Assembly: GCF_020076305.1 (NCBI RefSeq) | Contig: NZ_JAIQXE010000002.1 | Location: 806,001-870,000 of the forward strand | Reading direction: 5' to 3' | DNA: 64,000 nt | DNA from: Flavihumibacter profundi | Lineage (GTDB): Bacteria; Bacteroidota; Bacteroidia; Chitinophagales; Chitinophagaceae | Shown: positions 18,781 to 27,372 of the stretch, piece by piece | How positions within the stretch are numbered: the stretch's first letter is position 1 | How the letters are laid out: the number at the start of each line of letters is the position of its first letter | Program-made: the position numbers and the translations under genes | Notes under the pieces: generated by a model | Seen by the model: the letters and a program-made list of their open reading frames with translations, nothing else | What the model was told of the DNA's origin: nothing | Databases searched by the model: none

Positions 18781-19881
18781 TTAATCAAGGTCTATGCGTT
18801 CATCTACGGCATTTGCCAGTAAACGGTTGGTGACTTTTTTGAGTGGATTTTTACGGTTTTCGGCGTATTCTGCACGTTGACGGATAATATCCACGCAGGT
18901 GAATATTGCGGCATACATGGAACTTTCATCCGCCTTGTTTTTCCCGGCAATATCGAATGCTGTACCATGGTCTGGCGAAGTCCTGACTATTGGGAGCCCA
19001 CCTGTAAAGTTTACCCCTTCCCCATGGGCCAGCGATTTAAAGGGGATCAGTCCCTGGTCGTGGTACATGGCAAGAACTGCATCAAACTTTTCATGAAAGC
19101 CCCTGGCAAAAAAAGCATCGGCTGAAAAAGGACCCTGCACGATACTATTGCCCTGGTGCTTGAATTCCTTGATGGCAGGCTTAATAATTGTTTCTTCTTC
19201 ATTGCCGATAAGGCCTTCATCACCGGCATGTGGATTAAGGCCAAGAACAGCAATCTTCGGCTTTTCAATACCAAAATCTTTTACAAGGCTTTCTTCCACA
19301 AGTTTTAGTTTGGTAACTATATTGGCCTTGGTTATAAATGGTCCTATCGCGGTAACCGGAACATGCTCTGTCAGGAGGGCTACCCGCATGTTGCTGGCAA
19401 CCATCATCATAACCACTTCCTTTGCTTCAAAAGCCGCCTTAAGGTATGGAGTGTGACCGGTATAGGGGAATTCTTCACTTTGGGTATTTTTCTTATTGAT
19501 CGGTGCTGTAACCAATCCCTGGATATGCCCGTTTTTCAGCGCCTGGACTGCCGTGGTAAGCGATAATACCGCATATTTTCCCCCAGCCTCAGTAAGCTGG
19601 CCCGGTGTAATGGCAACATCCTCTTCCCAGCAGCTGAAAACATTCACCTGTTTGGGGTTTATCCGAGTGAATTCTTTAATAACCTGGAAATTGAAATTGT
19701 TCTCGGGTAGTGATTTCCGGTAGAAATTTATTGCTTTGTTGGATGCGAACAGGATAGGGGTGCAAAGGTCAAGTATCCTGCTATTGGTAACCGTCTTTAT
19801 AATGAGTTCAAGCCCGATGCCATTCAGGTCGCCACAGCTGATTCCAATTACCGGGCGAATATATTCTGGGGTGGTATACAT
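18781..19881 (-). CDS. pdxA: 4-hydroxythreonine-4-phosphate dehydrogenase (PdxA)
   Basis: A 366-residue enzyme of normal or slightly longer length. The start IGISCGDLNGIGLE is the family N-terminal motif. The metal-binding His residues are visible in TEHVP, LNPHAGD and MYHDQGLIPFK, with the substrate segment RTSPDHGTAFDIAG near the C-terminus. It oxidises and decarboxylates 4-phosphohydroxy-L-threonine in DXP-dependent pyridoxal phosphate synthesis. It is divergent from ksgA, with 74 bp between the starts. In E. coli pdxA and ksgA are also adjacent, but in the same direction. Confidence 0.95.
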   Translation of the reverse strand: MYTTPEYIRPVIGISCGDLNGIGLELIIKTVTNSRILDLCTPILFASNKAINFYRKSLPENNFNFQVIKEFTRINPKQVNVFSCWEEDVAITPGQLTEAGGKYAVLSLTTAVQALKNGHIQGLVTAPINKKNTQSEEFPYTGHTPYLKAAFEAKEVVMMMVASNMRVALLTEHVPVTAIGPFITKANIVTKLKLVEESLVKDFGIEKPKIAVLGLNPHAGDEGLIGNEEETIIKPAIKEFKHQGNSIVQGPFSADAFFARGFHEKFDAVLAMYHDQGLIPFKSLAHGEGVNFTGGLPIVRTSPDHGTAFDIAGKNKADESSMYAAIFTCVDIIRQRAEYAENRKNPLKKVTNRLLANAVDERIDLD

Positions 19882-19938
19882 GATTGCGAAAATTATAAGG
19901 CGTAAAAATACAATATTCAGGGGGCGCGGGCAATAGTG

Positions 19939-19946
19939 TATTTTTG
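19939..19946 (+). promoter_or_regulatory. -7 promoter element of ksgA
   Basis: TATTTTTG matches TAnnTTTG and ends 9 bp before the ATG at 19956. The in-frame TTG at 19944 is part of this promoter element and cannot be the start. Confidence 0.65.
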
Positions 19947-19955
19947 CAGCCGGTT

Positions 19956-20711
19956 ATGTATACACTTAAAAAATCATTGGGTCAGCATTTTTTGCGCGAT
20001 GAAAATATTTGCCGCAAAATTGTTGGTGTATTGCAGGAGAGGACTTTTAGCCGTTTACTGGAGGTTGGCCCGGGTGGCGGGGCGCTTACCAAATACCTGC
20101 TGGAACTGCAGGGTATTGATTTTCTTGCGGTGGAACTGGATAGTGAAAAAGTGATTTTCCTTGAGAAAACCTATCCTGCAATTAAAGGGAAATTGATTCA
20201 TAAAAGTTTCCTGGACATGGAGCCGCCTTTTTCCGGGCCATTTACAGTTGTAGGTAACTTTCCTTATAATATCTCCACCCAGATATTATTTAAAGTCCTG
20301 GACTGGGGAAGCCCGGTTGAATGTGTAGTGGGTATGTTCCAGAAAGAAGTGGCCCAGCGGGTGGCAGCGCCTTCAGGCAACAAAGTTTATGGTGTAATCA
20401 GTGTGCTGATCCAGGCATTTTATACGGTAGAATACCTTTTTGATGTGCCTCCGGGCAGCTTTAATCCCCCGCCCAAGGTTATGAGCGGGGTTATACGCCT
20501 GGTTCCCCGGGAAGAGATACCTGCCATGCGCAGCCGTAAGGATTTTTTTATGTTGGTTAAAACTTCATTTAACCAGCGCCGGAAGACGCTACGGAATGCA
20601 GTAAGGGGTTTGTTTAAGCCCGAAATACTGGTTGATCCTTTTTTCAACCAGCGCGCAGAACAATTAACTGTGGCAGATTTTGCAGCGTTAACCTTCAAAA
20701 TGAATGGATGA
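19956..20711 (+). CDS. ksgA: 16S rRNA dimethyladenosine transferase (KsgA/RsmA)
   Basis: A 251-residue methyltransferase. The start [17 protein letters not shown] is diagnostic of the family. The SAM-binding [12 protein letters not shown] and the catalytic NFPYNIS (NxPY type) follow, and the C-terminal segment [11 protein letters not shown] is also conserved. It dimethylates two adjacent adenines in helix 45 of 16S rRNA during 30S maturation. The start is the ATG at 19956, 9 bp after a -7 element. Its stop overlaps the start of the dehydrogenase gene (ATGA). Confidence 0.96.
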   Translation: MYTLKKSLGQHFLRDENICRKIVGVLQERTFSRLLEVGPGGGALTKYLLELQGIDFLAVELDSEKVIFLEKTYPAIKGKLIHKSFLDMEPPFSGPFTVVGNFPYNISTQILFKVLDWGSPVECVVGMFQKEVAQRVAAPSGNKVYGVISVLIQAFYTVEYLFDVPPGSFNPPPKVMSGVIRLVPREEIPAMRSRKDFFMLVKTSFNQRRKTLRNAVRGLFKPEILVDPFFNQRAEQLTVADFAALTFKMNG

Positions 20712-21634
20712 TGTCTAAAGTAGTTATAACAGCAAGGGTGCATCCCTGGATGATAGAGCGTTTAGGGCAGCAGGGTTTTTCGGTAGCCTACCACCCCGCC
20801 ATTTCCTATGCTGAATTACTTAAGGAGTTGCCCGATACACAAGGATTGGTTGTTACAACCCGCTTAACGATTGATAAAGCGGCAATTGATGCAGCTCCGC
20901 AATTAAAATGGATAGGTCGTTTAGGCAGTGGGATGGAATTGATAGATGTACCTTATGCGGAATCAAAAGGCATAACCTGTGTGAGCAGTCCTGAGGGTAA
21001 CCGTAATGCCGTTGCTGAACACGAACTTGGAATGCTGTTGAGTTTACTGAACAGGTTAGCCAGCAGTGCCCTTGAAGTTAAAGACGGAAAGTGGATCAGG
21101 GATGCCAATAGGGGCACTGAATTGAGCGGGAAAACAGTGGGAATAATTGGTTACGGGAACACCGGTGAGGCTTTTGCCCGGCTTTTGCAGCCTTTTGGCG
21201 TTACTGTACTTGCATATGATAAATACCGGTTCGGATTTGGTGGTGATTATATTAAGGAGGCTAACCAGGAACAGATAGGCCGTTATGCTAATGTAATCAG
21301 CCTTCATGTGCCACTTACTCCTGAAACCAGGCATTTGGCCAACGATGAATTTTTCAATAGCCTTGAATTGCAACCGGTTTTCCTCAACACCAGCCGCGGG
21401 AAAGTACATGATACCGCCGCTGTTATCAGGGCATTGGAATCGGGCAAAATATCTGCCGCCGGACTTGATGTCCTTGAAAATGAAAAATTAGAAACATGGT
21501 CCCCCGAAGAAAAGGGCCAGGTCAACTGGCTCTGCGGGCAGTCAAATGTGCTGATAACCCCGCATATTGCTGGTTATAGCCACGAGGCATTCCTTAAAAT
21601 GGCCAAAGTGGTGCTGGATAAACTTGGTCTTTAG
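20708..21634 (+). CDS. D-isomer-specific 2-hydroxyacid dehydrogenase
   Basis: A 308-residue NAD-dependent dehydrogenase. The N-terminal substrate-binding part is followed by the Rossmann motif [12 protein letters not shown] near residue 147. The catalytic Arg is in NTSRGKVHD and the acid/base His in ITPHIAGY, with a Glu in the LDVLENE segment. It belongs to the phosphoglycerate/hydroxypyruvate dehydrogenase family; the short form without an ACT domain leaves the substrate open. A start one codon later (20711) is possible. It overlaps ksgA by 4 bp and is probably translated with it. Confidence 0.88.
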   Translation: MMSKVVITARVHPWMIERLGQQGFSVAYHPAISYAELLKELPDTQGLVVTTRLTIDKAAIDAAPQLKWIGRLGSGMELIDVPYAESKGITCVSSPEGNRNAVAEHELGMLLSLLNRLASSALEVKDGKWIRDANRGTELSGKTVGIIGYGNTGEAFARLLQPFGVTVLAYDKYRFGFGGDYIKEANQEQIGRYANVISLHVPLTPETRHLANDEFFNSLELQPVFLNTSRGKVHDTAAVIRALESGKISAAGLDVLENEKLETWSPEEKGQVNWLCGQSNVLITPHIAGYSHEAFLKMAKVVLDKLGL

Positions 21635-21654
21635 GAATTTTACATCCCCCCGGG

Positions 21655-21682
21655 TTGGATAAAAATAGATTTACTATATTTG
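21655..21682 (+). promoter_or_regulatory. Promoter of greA
   Basis: TTGG at 21655-21658 and TATATTTG at 21675-21682 (17 bp apart) fit the Bacteroidota promoter. Transcription would start near 21688 and run through the leader hairpin before greA. No other -7 element lies between the hairpin and the greA start. Confidence 0.6.
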
Positions 21683-21693
21683 ACTTATAAGTG

Positions 21694-21734
21694 CAACGCT
21701 TTCGCATTAGCTGAAGGCGTTGTTCTTTTTTTTT
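21694..21734 (+). terminator. Terminator-type hairpin in the greA leader (possible attenuator)
   Basis: CAACGCTTTC (21694-21703) pairs with GAAGGCGTTG (21713-21722), a 10-bp stem with one G-U pair and a 9-nt loop, followed by a T-rich run (21723-21734). It lies about 6 bp past the predicted greA transcription start and 60 bp past the preceding stop. It may end the ksgA-dehydrogenase transcript, release a short leader RNA from the greA promoter, or both. Confidence 0.75.
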
Positions 21735-21739
21735 ACTTT

Positions 21740-21757
21740 TTAACCAAAGGAGGTTAA
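21740..21757 (+). promoter_or_regulatory. Strong Shine-Dalgarno of greA set in a small hairpin
   Basis: AAAGGAGG at 21746-21753 lies 6 bp before the greA ATG. Most genes here lack such a site. It is flanked by TTAACC and GGTTAA, a perfect 6-bp inverted repeat that could fold with the purine run in loop and stem. This supports the start at 21760. Confidence 0.65.
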
Positions 21758-21759
21758 TT

Positions 21760-22233
21760 ATGGCAGATGTAATTTATGTATCTAAAGAAACATTGGAATT
21801 AATGAAGGCGGAGCTTCATCATATGAAATCGGTGGAGCGTCCTGCTGCGTCAAGGGCAATTGCCGAGGCACGGGAAAAAGGCGATTTGAAGGAAAATGCC
21901 GAATATGATGCTGCCAAAGAGGCCCAGGGGATGCTGGAAGCCAAAATCAAGAAAATGGAAAGTGATATGGCAAATGCACGCATTCTTGAAGCAGATTCCA
22001 TTGACACCAGTAAAGTGTCTATCCTGACAAAAGTGACGGTAACCAACCTGAATAACCAAAAAGTAGTTACTTACCAGATTGTTTCAGAAAAAGAAGCGGA
22101 TCTCAAGTCGGGAAAAATATCAGTGACCTCGCCAATTGGCCAGGGCTTACTGGGCAAAACTGTGGGCGAAGTGGCAGAGATTAAAGCTCCTGCTGGTGTA
22201 TTACGATTCAAGGTAGAGCAGATCAGCGCGTAA
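21760..22233 (+). CDS. greA: Transcription elongation factor GreA
   Basis: A 157-residue protein of normal length. The N-terminal coiled-coil hairpin carries the acidic tip (REKGDLKENAEYDAAKEAQG) that reaches into the RNA polymerase channel and stimulates cleavage of backtracked RNA. The C-terminal FKBP-like domain ends in SPIGQGLLGKTVGEVAEIKAPAG (shown here only in part as SPIGQGLLGKTVGE). It has a real Shine-Dalgarno and a leader with a terminator-like hairpin, suggesting post-initiation control. A strong terminator follows 22 bp after the stop. Confidence 0.96.
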   Translation: MADVIYVSKETLELMKAELHHMKSVERPAASRAIAEAREKGDLKENAEYDAAKEAQGMLEAKIKKMESDMANARILEADSIDTSKVSILTKVTVTNLNNQKVVTYQIVSEKEADLKSGKISVTSPIGQGLLGKTVGEVAEIKAPAGVLRFKVEQISA

Positions 22234-22254
22234 ATAAAAATGAAAAAAATCGGG

Positions 22255-22287
22255 AAAGGTCTGGTATTATTTACCAGACCTTTTTTT
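22255..22287 (+). terminator. Intrinsic terminator of greA
   Basis: AAAGGTCTGGTA (22255-22266) and TACCAGACCTTT (22272-22283) form a perfect 12-bp stem with loop TTATT, followed by a T-run. It lies inside the open frame upstream of the HIT gene, which rules out the earlier in-frame start of that gene at 22240. Confidence 0.92.
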
Positions 22288-22343
22288 GGCTGGTCACCTA
22301 AAGTAGTATTTGATAAATCAGGTTCAATTCCCAACCGGAATCA

Positions 22344-22351
22344 TAACTTTG
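22344..22351 (+). promoter_or_regulatory. -7 promoter element of the HIT gene
   Basis: TAACTTTG matches TAnnTTTG and ends 14 bp before the ATG at 22366, which supports the short protein start. Confidence 0.55.
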
Positions 22352-22365
22352 TAATAACTACTTAT

Positions 22366-22755
22366 ATGACTTTATTCTCAAAAATTATCAACGGCGAAAT
22401 CCCCTCTTATAAAATAGCCGAAAACGACAAGTTTTATGCCTTCCTGGATGTTTTCCCTATTGTGCCGGGACATGTGCTTGTTGTTCCTAAAATGGAGGTG
22501 GATAAATTTTTTGATGTGCCTGATACCTATCTTTCAGAAATCCTTGTATTTGCCAAACCAATTGCCCAGGCTATTGAAAAAGCATTTCCCTGCAAAAGGG
22601 TAGGCTCTGCTGTTATTGGACTGGAAGTGCCCCATGCACACCTTCACCTGGTTCCCCTGCAACACACCGACGACCTGAATTTTACAAGGGGAAAAATGTC
22701 CCTGTCTGCAGATGAATTGAAAACCTGCCAGGAAAAGATACTGGCTTATTTATAA
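22366..22755 (+). CDS. HIT-family nucleotide-binding hydrolase
   Basis: A 129-residue histidine-triad protein: TLFSKIINGEIPSYKI at the N-terminus and the active-site triad HAHLH near residue 100. Such HINT/HIT proteins hydrolyse nucleoside phosphoramidates or dinucleotides in the cytoplasm. The start at 22366 is chosen because the longer frame runs through the greA terminator and ignores the -7 element at 22344. The 3' end overlaps the convergent ruvC stop by 6 bp. Confidence 0.93.
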   Translation: MTLFSKIINGEIPSYKIAENDKFYAFLDVFPIVPGHVLVVPKMEVDKFFDVPDTYLSEILVFAKPIAQAIEKAFPCKRVGSAVIGLEVPHAHLHLVPLQHTDDLNFTRGKMSLSADELKTCQEKILAYL

Positions 22756-23319
22756 ACCCTTGATCCTGCCCGCGTTTTGGCGGATGAAATCATCCCAACC
22801 TTTTCCGGCTGATTTACCAGCGGGAACCAGTGAATTGGATTGATAATGATGGCAAATAGCCACTGCAAGCGCATCAGAAGCATCCAGGTAATCCGGGATT
22901 TCCTTTATCTCAACAATCCTTTGCAGCATCTGCCATACCTGCTCCTTATCGGAATTTCCGTTTCCGGTTATTGATTGCTTTACTTTCTTTGGTGAGTACT
23001 CGCAAACTTTTAAGCCAGCCTGGATCGCGGCTGCAATGGCAACCCCCTGGGCCCGACCCAGTTTCAACATACTTTGAACGTTCTTCCCAAAAAAAGGTGC
23101 CTCAATCGCAAATGTGGTTGGATTGAATTCAATAATTAATTCAGAAACCTTTCTGTGTATTTGTTCAAGCCTCGTGTGCTGGTCTTTTTTGGGATTCATC
23201 TTCAGTACATTCATATGCAATAATTGTATCTTCTGTCCATGGACAGCGACAATTCCATATCCCATTACAATAGTGCCTGGATCAATGCCGAGAATTATTT
23301 TGGAGTCTTTTTGCGACAA
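22750..23319 (-). CDS. ruvC: Crossover junction endodeoxyribonuclease RuvC
   Basis: A 189-residue Holliday junction resolvase. The RNase H-like catalytic acids are visible as Asp in LGIDPGT, Glu in AIEAPFFGKN and the Asp pair in LDASDALAVA. The only start that keeps the first beta strand is TTG at 23319: no in-frame ATG occurs before LGIDPG, and an in-frame stop lies about 9 codons further up. It works with RuvAB; ruvB is in this window at 56344, not linked. It overlaps the HIT gene by 6 bp at the 3' end and is divergent from the flippase-like gene. Confidence 0.93.
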   Translation of the reverse strand: MSQKDSKIILGIDPGTIVMGYGIVAVHGQKIQLLHMNVLKMNPKKDQHTRLEQIHRKVSELIIEFNPTTFAIEAPFFGKNVQSMLKLGRAQGVAIAAAIQAGLKVCEYSPKKVKQSITGNGNSDKEQVWQMLQRIVEIKEIPDYLDASDALAVAICHHYQSNSLVPAGKSAGKGWDDFIRQNAGRIKGL

Positions 23320-23339
23320 GAGGTTATTTTTATCGGGGA

Positions 23340-24353
23340 ATGCTCAATAACAAAAATATCAAAATCTTTCTCAACTATTGGCTGGGCCCAATAATATTCG
23401 GTTGGCTTGCTTGGTCTATTTACCACCAGGTTAAGTCACAGCCTGATTTATATGCTTCCTGGAATACAATCAATTCTGCATTAAACGGTAATCAGGCATG
23501 GAAGTTCTGGATGGTATTATTTCTAATGGCTGTAAACTGGAGTATCGAGGCAAGGAAATGGGCTGAATTATTAGCGCCGTTATACCCTGTTTCTTTTGCC
23601 AGGTCGATGAAAGCTATACTTGCTGGCTTAGCTTTTGCAGTGAACACTCCCAACAGGATTGGTGAATATGGCGGAAGAGTGATTTATCTTCCCGAGGGAA
23701 AGCGATTGCAGGCTGTGTCCCTTACACTTATTGGTAGTTACAGCCAATTGCTGGTGACCGTGGTTTTAGGATCGGCAGGCCTCTGGATATTTAACAGTAG
23801 TGTACTGCCATTAAACGCCGCAAATAATTGGCAGTCCTATACCATATGGATAAGATTATTGAGCGTGGTGATGACAACCATCAGTGTTTTGTTATTGTTA
23901 GTATACCTTCGTATAAGCTGGCTGGTAAGGTTTGTGGAAAAGATACCCGGTATTGAAAAATGGGGCAGGGTTTTGATGGTGGTTGATCACCTGCCGGTTA
24001 GAATTTTGTTAAGAGTACTTGGATGGTCAATGTTTCGTTATGTAATATTTGTGATTCAATATATCTTACTGTTGCAATGTTTTGGCGTTACTAACGATAT
24101 TTGGATGACCTGGTGGATGATTAGTATTCTATTCCTGGCTCTGGCTATTGTACCTACGGTTGCATTGGCCGAACTTGGCATAAGGGGGAAACTGGCACTT
24201 GAGTTATTCGGATGGTTAAGCGCTAACCAGCTTGGGATTATCACGGCAACGTTTTCAATCTGGATAGTAAACCTTGTATTACCGGCTGTTTTGGGAAGCC
24301 TTTTAATTTTGCGTATAAAAATTTTTTCGACCCGCGCACCACAAGTAAAATGA
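23340..24353 (+). CDS. Flippase-like integral membrane protein (LPG synthase transmembrane family)
   Basis: A 337-residue protein with about eight hydrophobic helices. The motif NTPNRIGEYGGRV near residue 101 and the late segment TVALAELGIRGKLALE are typical of the lysylphosphatidylglycerol synthase TM/UPF0104 superfamily, which includes lipid flippases. The C-terminal synthase domain is absent, so a membrane lipid or sugar-lipid flippase role is the best guess. It starts 21 bp from ruvC in the opposite direction and is followed 4 bp later by the DUF3108 gene, a likely co-transcribed pair. Confidence 0.75.
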   Translation: MLNNKNIKIFLNYWLGPIIFGWLAWSIYHQVKSQPDLYASWNTINSALNGNQAWKFWMVLFLMAVNWSIEARKWAELLAPLYPVSFARSMKAILAGLAFAVNTPNRIGEYGGRVIYLPEGKRLQAVSLTLIGSYSQLLVTVVLGSAGLWIFNSSVLPLNAANNWQSYTIWIRLLSVVMTTISVLLLLVYLRISWLVRFVEKIPGIEKWGRVLMVVDHLPVRILLRVLGWSMFRYVIFVIQYILLLQCFGVTNDIWMTWWMISILFLALAIVPTVALAELGIRGKLALELFGWLSANQLGIITATFSIWIVNLVLPAVLGSLLILRIKIFSTRAPQVK

Positions 24354-24357
24354 ACTA

Positions 24358-25152
24358 ATGAGAAGTTTTTTTCTGATCATCATATTTTCATTGTTGTTTT
24401 CAATCAGGCTTGATGCAGGTGATGAATTTTGCGGCATAAGAAATATCACTTTCCAAAATGGCGAGGCCACTACTTTTAAGGTATTCTATACTTTGGCAAA
24501 TATGTTTATCGGCGCAGGTGAAGCCAGTTTCCTCGTTGACCTCCAGAAATTGAATGATCAACCGGTTTATCATATAACCGGTGAGGGTAAGACCTATAGT
24601 TTTTATGATAGCTTTTTTAAGGTGCGCGACCGATATGAAACTTATATTGATACAGGTTCCCTCCAGCCGTACCGCTTTGTCAGGAATATTAATGAAGGCG
24701 GGTATAAAAAATACCAACTGGTCAACTTTGATCACCAGGCGAATAAGGCAATTACCAATACCGGTACATTCAGTGTTCCTAATTGTGTCCAGGATGTTGT
24801 AAGTAGTGTTTATTACGCCAGGAATATTGACTTTGACAAGTATAAGGCAGGTGACAAAATTCCTTTTACCATGTTCCTTGATAATGAAACCTATAACCTG
24901 TATATCCGGTATATGGGTAGGGAAATTATCCATACGAAATACGGCAAATTCAAGGCCATACGGTTTAAGCCCCTGCTTGTTAAAGGAACTATTTTTGAGG
25001 GCGGGGAAAAAATGGAAGTTTGGGTTAGCGATGATGGTAACAGAATTCCCTTGCGCGTTGAAAGCCCGATTAGTGTTGGTAGCGTGAAAGTAGATATGAT
25101 GAAATACCGGAACCTGCGCTATCCGTTGACTTCTTTGCTGGAAATGGATTGA
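24358..25152 (+). CDS. DUF3108 periplasmic protein
   Basis: A 264-residue protein with a signal peptide (MRSFFLIIIFSLLFSIRLDAG). The beta-rich mature part has GAGEASFLVDL and SFFKVRDRYETYID near the N-terminus and EVWVSDDGNRIPLRVESPI near the C-terminus, matching the DUF3108 family, whose fold is thought to resemble LolA-like lipid-binding proteins. The function is not established. It follows the flippase-like gene by 4 bp, so a joint envelope role is plausible. Its stop directly abuts the stop of the convergent MBL gene. Confidence 0.8.
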   Translation: MRSFFLIIIFSLLFSIRLDAGDEFCGIRNITFQNGEATTFKVFYTLANMFIGAGEASFLVDLQKLNDQPVYHITGEGKTYSFYDSFFKVRDRYETYIDTGSLQPYRFVRNINEGGYKKYQLVNFDHQANKAITNTGTFSVPNCVQDVVSSVYYARNIDFDKYKAGDKIPFTMFLDNETYNLYIRYMGREIIHTKYGKFKAIRFKPLLVKGTIFEGGEKMEVWVSDDGNRIPLRVESPISVGSVKVDMMKYRNLRYPLTSLLEMD

Positions 25153-26043
25153 TTACAGGTCCTCAAGCCGGAATGTTTTCCCATGGCGTATGCCTTTCTC
25201 CGTTAGTTCAAGGTCGCAGCATTCATGCTCAGTGTCATGTTCAAAAAAAAGAACATAATTCTTTTGTTGCGCTTCTGCCAGGAATGATTTTTTTTCACTC
25301 AATGTAGCCAGCGGAAACATATCGTAAGCCATAATATAAGGTAAGGGGATATGCGCCACTGACGGTAGAAGGTCTGCCATAAATACAATTTCCCGGCCTT
25401 TATAACTGATCTGCGGAAGCATCATTGAATGGGTATGTCCATTCACAAATCTCAGGCTGATTTGTTCTGAGAAGGGCATCGATAATAATTCAGGATGAAC
25501 AGCATGTGGATCAGCGAGGTCGATTTTTTTTGCTGCCGGACTGTCAATAAACCTGAGTTGGCCACTTTCTTTTATAGGTAGTATATTTTCCTTCAGGAAG
25601 GAAGCTTTCTCGCGATCATTGGGATGGGTGGCCCAATTCCAGTGCCCTTCATTGCTCCAGTAAACTGCATTTTTAAAGGCTGGTACAAGTTTGTCGCCTT
25701 CCCGGATAATACTGCCGCCGCAATGGTCAAAATGCAAATGTGTAAGGATAACGTCAGTGATATCATCCCTTGAAAATCCTTTTTTTTGCAGTGATTTATC
25801 CAGGCTGTCATTACCGTGCAAATAATAATGGCCCAGGAATTTGGCGTCCTGCTTGTCCCCAATGCCATTGTCAATCAGGATCAACCGCTTTCCGTCTTCT
25901 ACCAGGAGGCAACGCATTGCCCAGGAACATAGATTTTTTTCATCTGCCGGAACCAGTTTGCTCCAGATGCTTTTGGGGACTACCCCAAACATAGCGCCAC
26001 CGTCGAGTTTGAAATTGCCGGTATTAATGGTGTGTAACTGCAT
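25153..26043 (-). CDS. MBL-fold metallohydrolase
   Basis: A 296-residue metallo-beta-lactamase-fold hydrolase. The zinc motif HLHFDHCGG is near residue 104, with later ligands in NGHTHSMM and FEHDTEH. It starts at ATG 26043 (MQLHTINTG), 20 bp inside the end of the UMF1 gene. The frame is open for 13 more codons, but these have no support. There is no signal peptide, so it is cytoplasmic. It is the last gene of the ftsX-DUF3098-uppP-UMF1 run. The family covers lactonases, phosphodiesterases and others, and the substrate is open. Confidence 0.88.
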   Translation of the reverse strand: MQLHTINTGNFKLDGGAMFGVVPKSIWSKLVPADEKNLCSWAMRCLLVEDGKRLILIDNGIGDKQDAKFLGHYYLHGNDSLDKSLQKKGFSRDDITDVILTHLHFDHCGGSIIREGDKLVPAFKNAVYWSNEGHWNWATHPNDREKASFLKENILPIKESGQLRFIDSPAAKKIDLADPHAVHPELLSMPFSEQISLRFVNGHTHSMMLPQISYKGREIVFMADLLPSVAHIPLPYIMAYDMFPLATLSEKKSFLAEAQQKNYVLFFEHDTEHECCDLELTEKGIRHGKTFRLEDL

Positions 26044-27352
26044 AGTGTTGATCGTAAACTTTTTTTGTATACAATAAAGCAAGCAGGCCTAGCAGGAAAA
26101 AAAATCCAAGGGCAACAATCGAATTCCGCATGCTGCCGGTTAATTCTTCCATATAACCGAATGTGAAAATACCAATTACAATGGCGATCTTTTCAGTTAC
26201 ATCATAAAAGCTGAAAAAAGAGGTAGTGTCTTGTGTTTGCGGGAGCAATTTTGAATAGGTGCTGCGACTCATACTTTGTATGCCACCCATCACCAGGCCC
26301 ACAAAACAGGCTAATATATAAAATTCAGCCTGGGTCCTTACAAAATAACCGGCAATGCAAATGACAATCCAGGTGACCACTGCAATGATTAATACCCAAA
26401 GGTTGCCAATTCTTTTCGATAACCTGCTCATGCCTATAGCTCCGCAAATAGCCACAATCTGGATGAGGATGATAGTTACCAGCAATTTTGGTTCGTCTTC
26501 CGGGTTAGGGAATATTTCCTTTTTACCAAAGCCGGCAGCTACCAGCATAACAGTTTGAACTCCCATACTGTAAAGGAAAAATGCCAGTAAATAGCGCCTG
26601 AGCACCGCCATTTCTTTTAATTGGCCCCACACTATCCTTAATTCATGGAAGCCATTCACCAATACGTGTTTTTTTGACTTTCTTTCCTGCTTGCTGCTTA
26701 ACGGCAAAACCCTTAGTGTTAGTTGGGCAAATCCAAACCACCACAACCCGACCAGTAAAAAGGATATTCTTGCCCCGATGGTTTTGTCGGTTTCATCTAA
26801 TCCGAAAAGAGCAGGTTTTAAGATGATAATAAAGCAAACGATCTGCAATAATACACTGCCGATATAACCAAGCGCATATCCTTTGGCGCTCACCCTGTCC
26901 TGGTCTTCAGGTGCTGCAATATCCGGCAGGTAAGAATTGTAAAATACCAGGCTGGACCAGAATCCCAACGCGGCAATCGCAAATAGGATAATGCCATATT
27001 CAATATTCCCCGGGGTGAAAAAAAACAGTCCGAGGCATGCTGCAGATCCCATAAAACAAAACCAGCGCAGGTATACTTTTTTATTTCTGCGGTAATCTGC
27101 AATTGAAGATAATATAGGGGAGCTAAGCGCAACCAACAGGAACACCACAGATAATGCGTAATCCATTAATGCAGTGTTTACGAATTTTCTGCCAAAAAAA
27201 TCAACATAGTGCTTGCCGGCAGAATTACCATTGCTGGTAATGCCAACATAGTAAGCAGGGAAAATAGTGGAAGTAATTACCAGGTTATAGGCGCTGTTCG
27301 CCCAATCGTACATAGCCCAGCCATTAATTACTTTTTTGGAGGCAGTTTGCAT
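26024..27352 (-). CDS. UMF1/ATG22-like MFS transporter
   Basis: A 442-residue protein of about twelve helices. The N-terminal INGWAMYDWANSAYNLVITS is the signature of the UMF1 family of the major facilitator superfamily, related to yeast vacuolar Atg22. QSMSRSTYSKLLP in the later half is also conserved. The substrate is unknown; amino acid or metabolite efflux is possible. It starts 20 bp after uppP and overlaps the next gene by 20 bp, so it is part of the same transcript. Confidence 0.88.
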   Translation of the reverse strand: MQTASKKVINGWAMYDWANSAYNLVITSTIFPAYYVGITSNGNSAGKHYVDFFGRKFVNTALMDYALSVVFLLVALSSPILSSIADYRRNKKVYLRWFCFMGSAACLGLFFFTPGNIEYGIILFAIAALGFWSSLVFYNSYLPDIAAPEDQDRVSAKGYALGYIGSVLLQIVCFIIILKPALFGLDETDKTIGARISFLLVGLWWFGFAQLTLRVLPLSSKQERKSKKHVLVNGFHELRIVWGQLKEMAVLRRYLLAFFLYSMGVQTVMLVAAGFGKKEIFPNPEDEPKLLVTIILIQIVAICGAIGMSRLSKRIGNLWVLIIAVVTWIVICIAGYFVRTQAEFYILACFVGLVMGGIQSMSRSTYSKLLPQTQDTTSFFSFYDVTEKIAIVIGIFTFGYMEELTGSMRNSIVALGFFFLLGLLALLYTKKVYDQHYAVTHH

Positions 27353-27372
27353 GAAATGGTTTGGTTTGAAAC

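Noticed and set aside
22240-22365. Longer N-terminus of the HIT protein
   Set aside because: This stretch contains the perfect greA terminator hairpin and lies upstream of a -7 element. The short start at 22366 gives a normal HIT protein.
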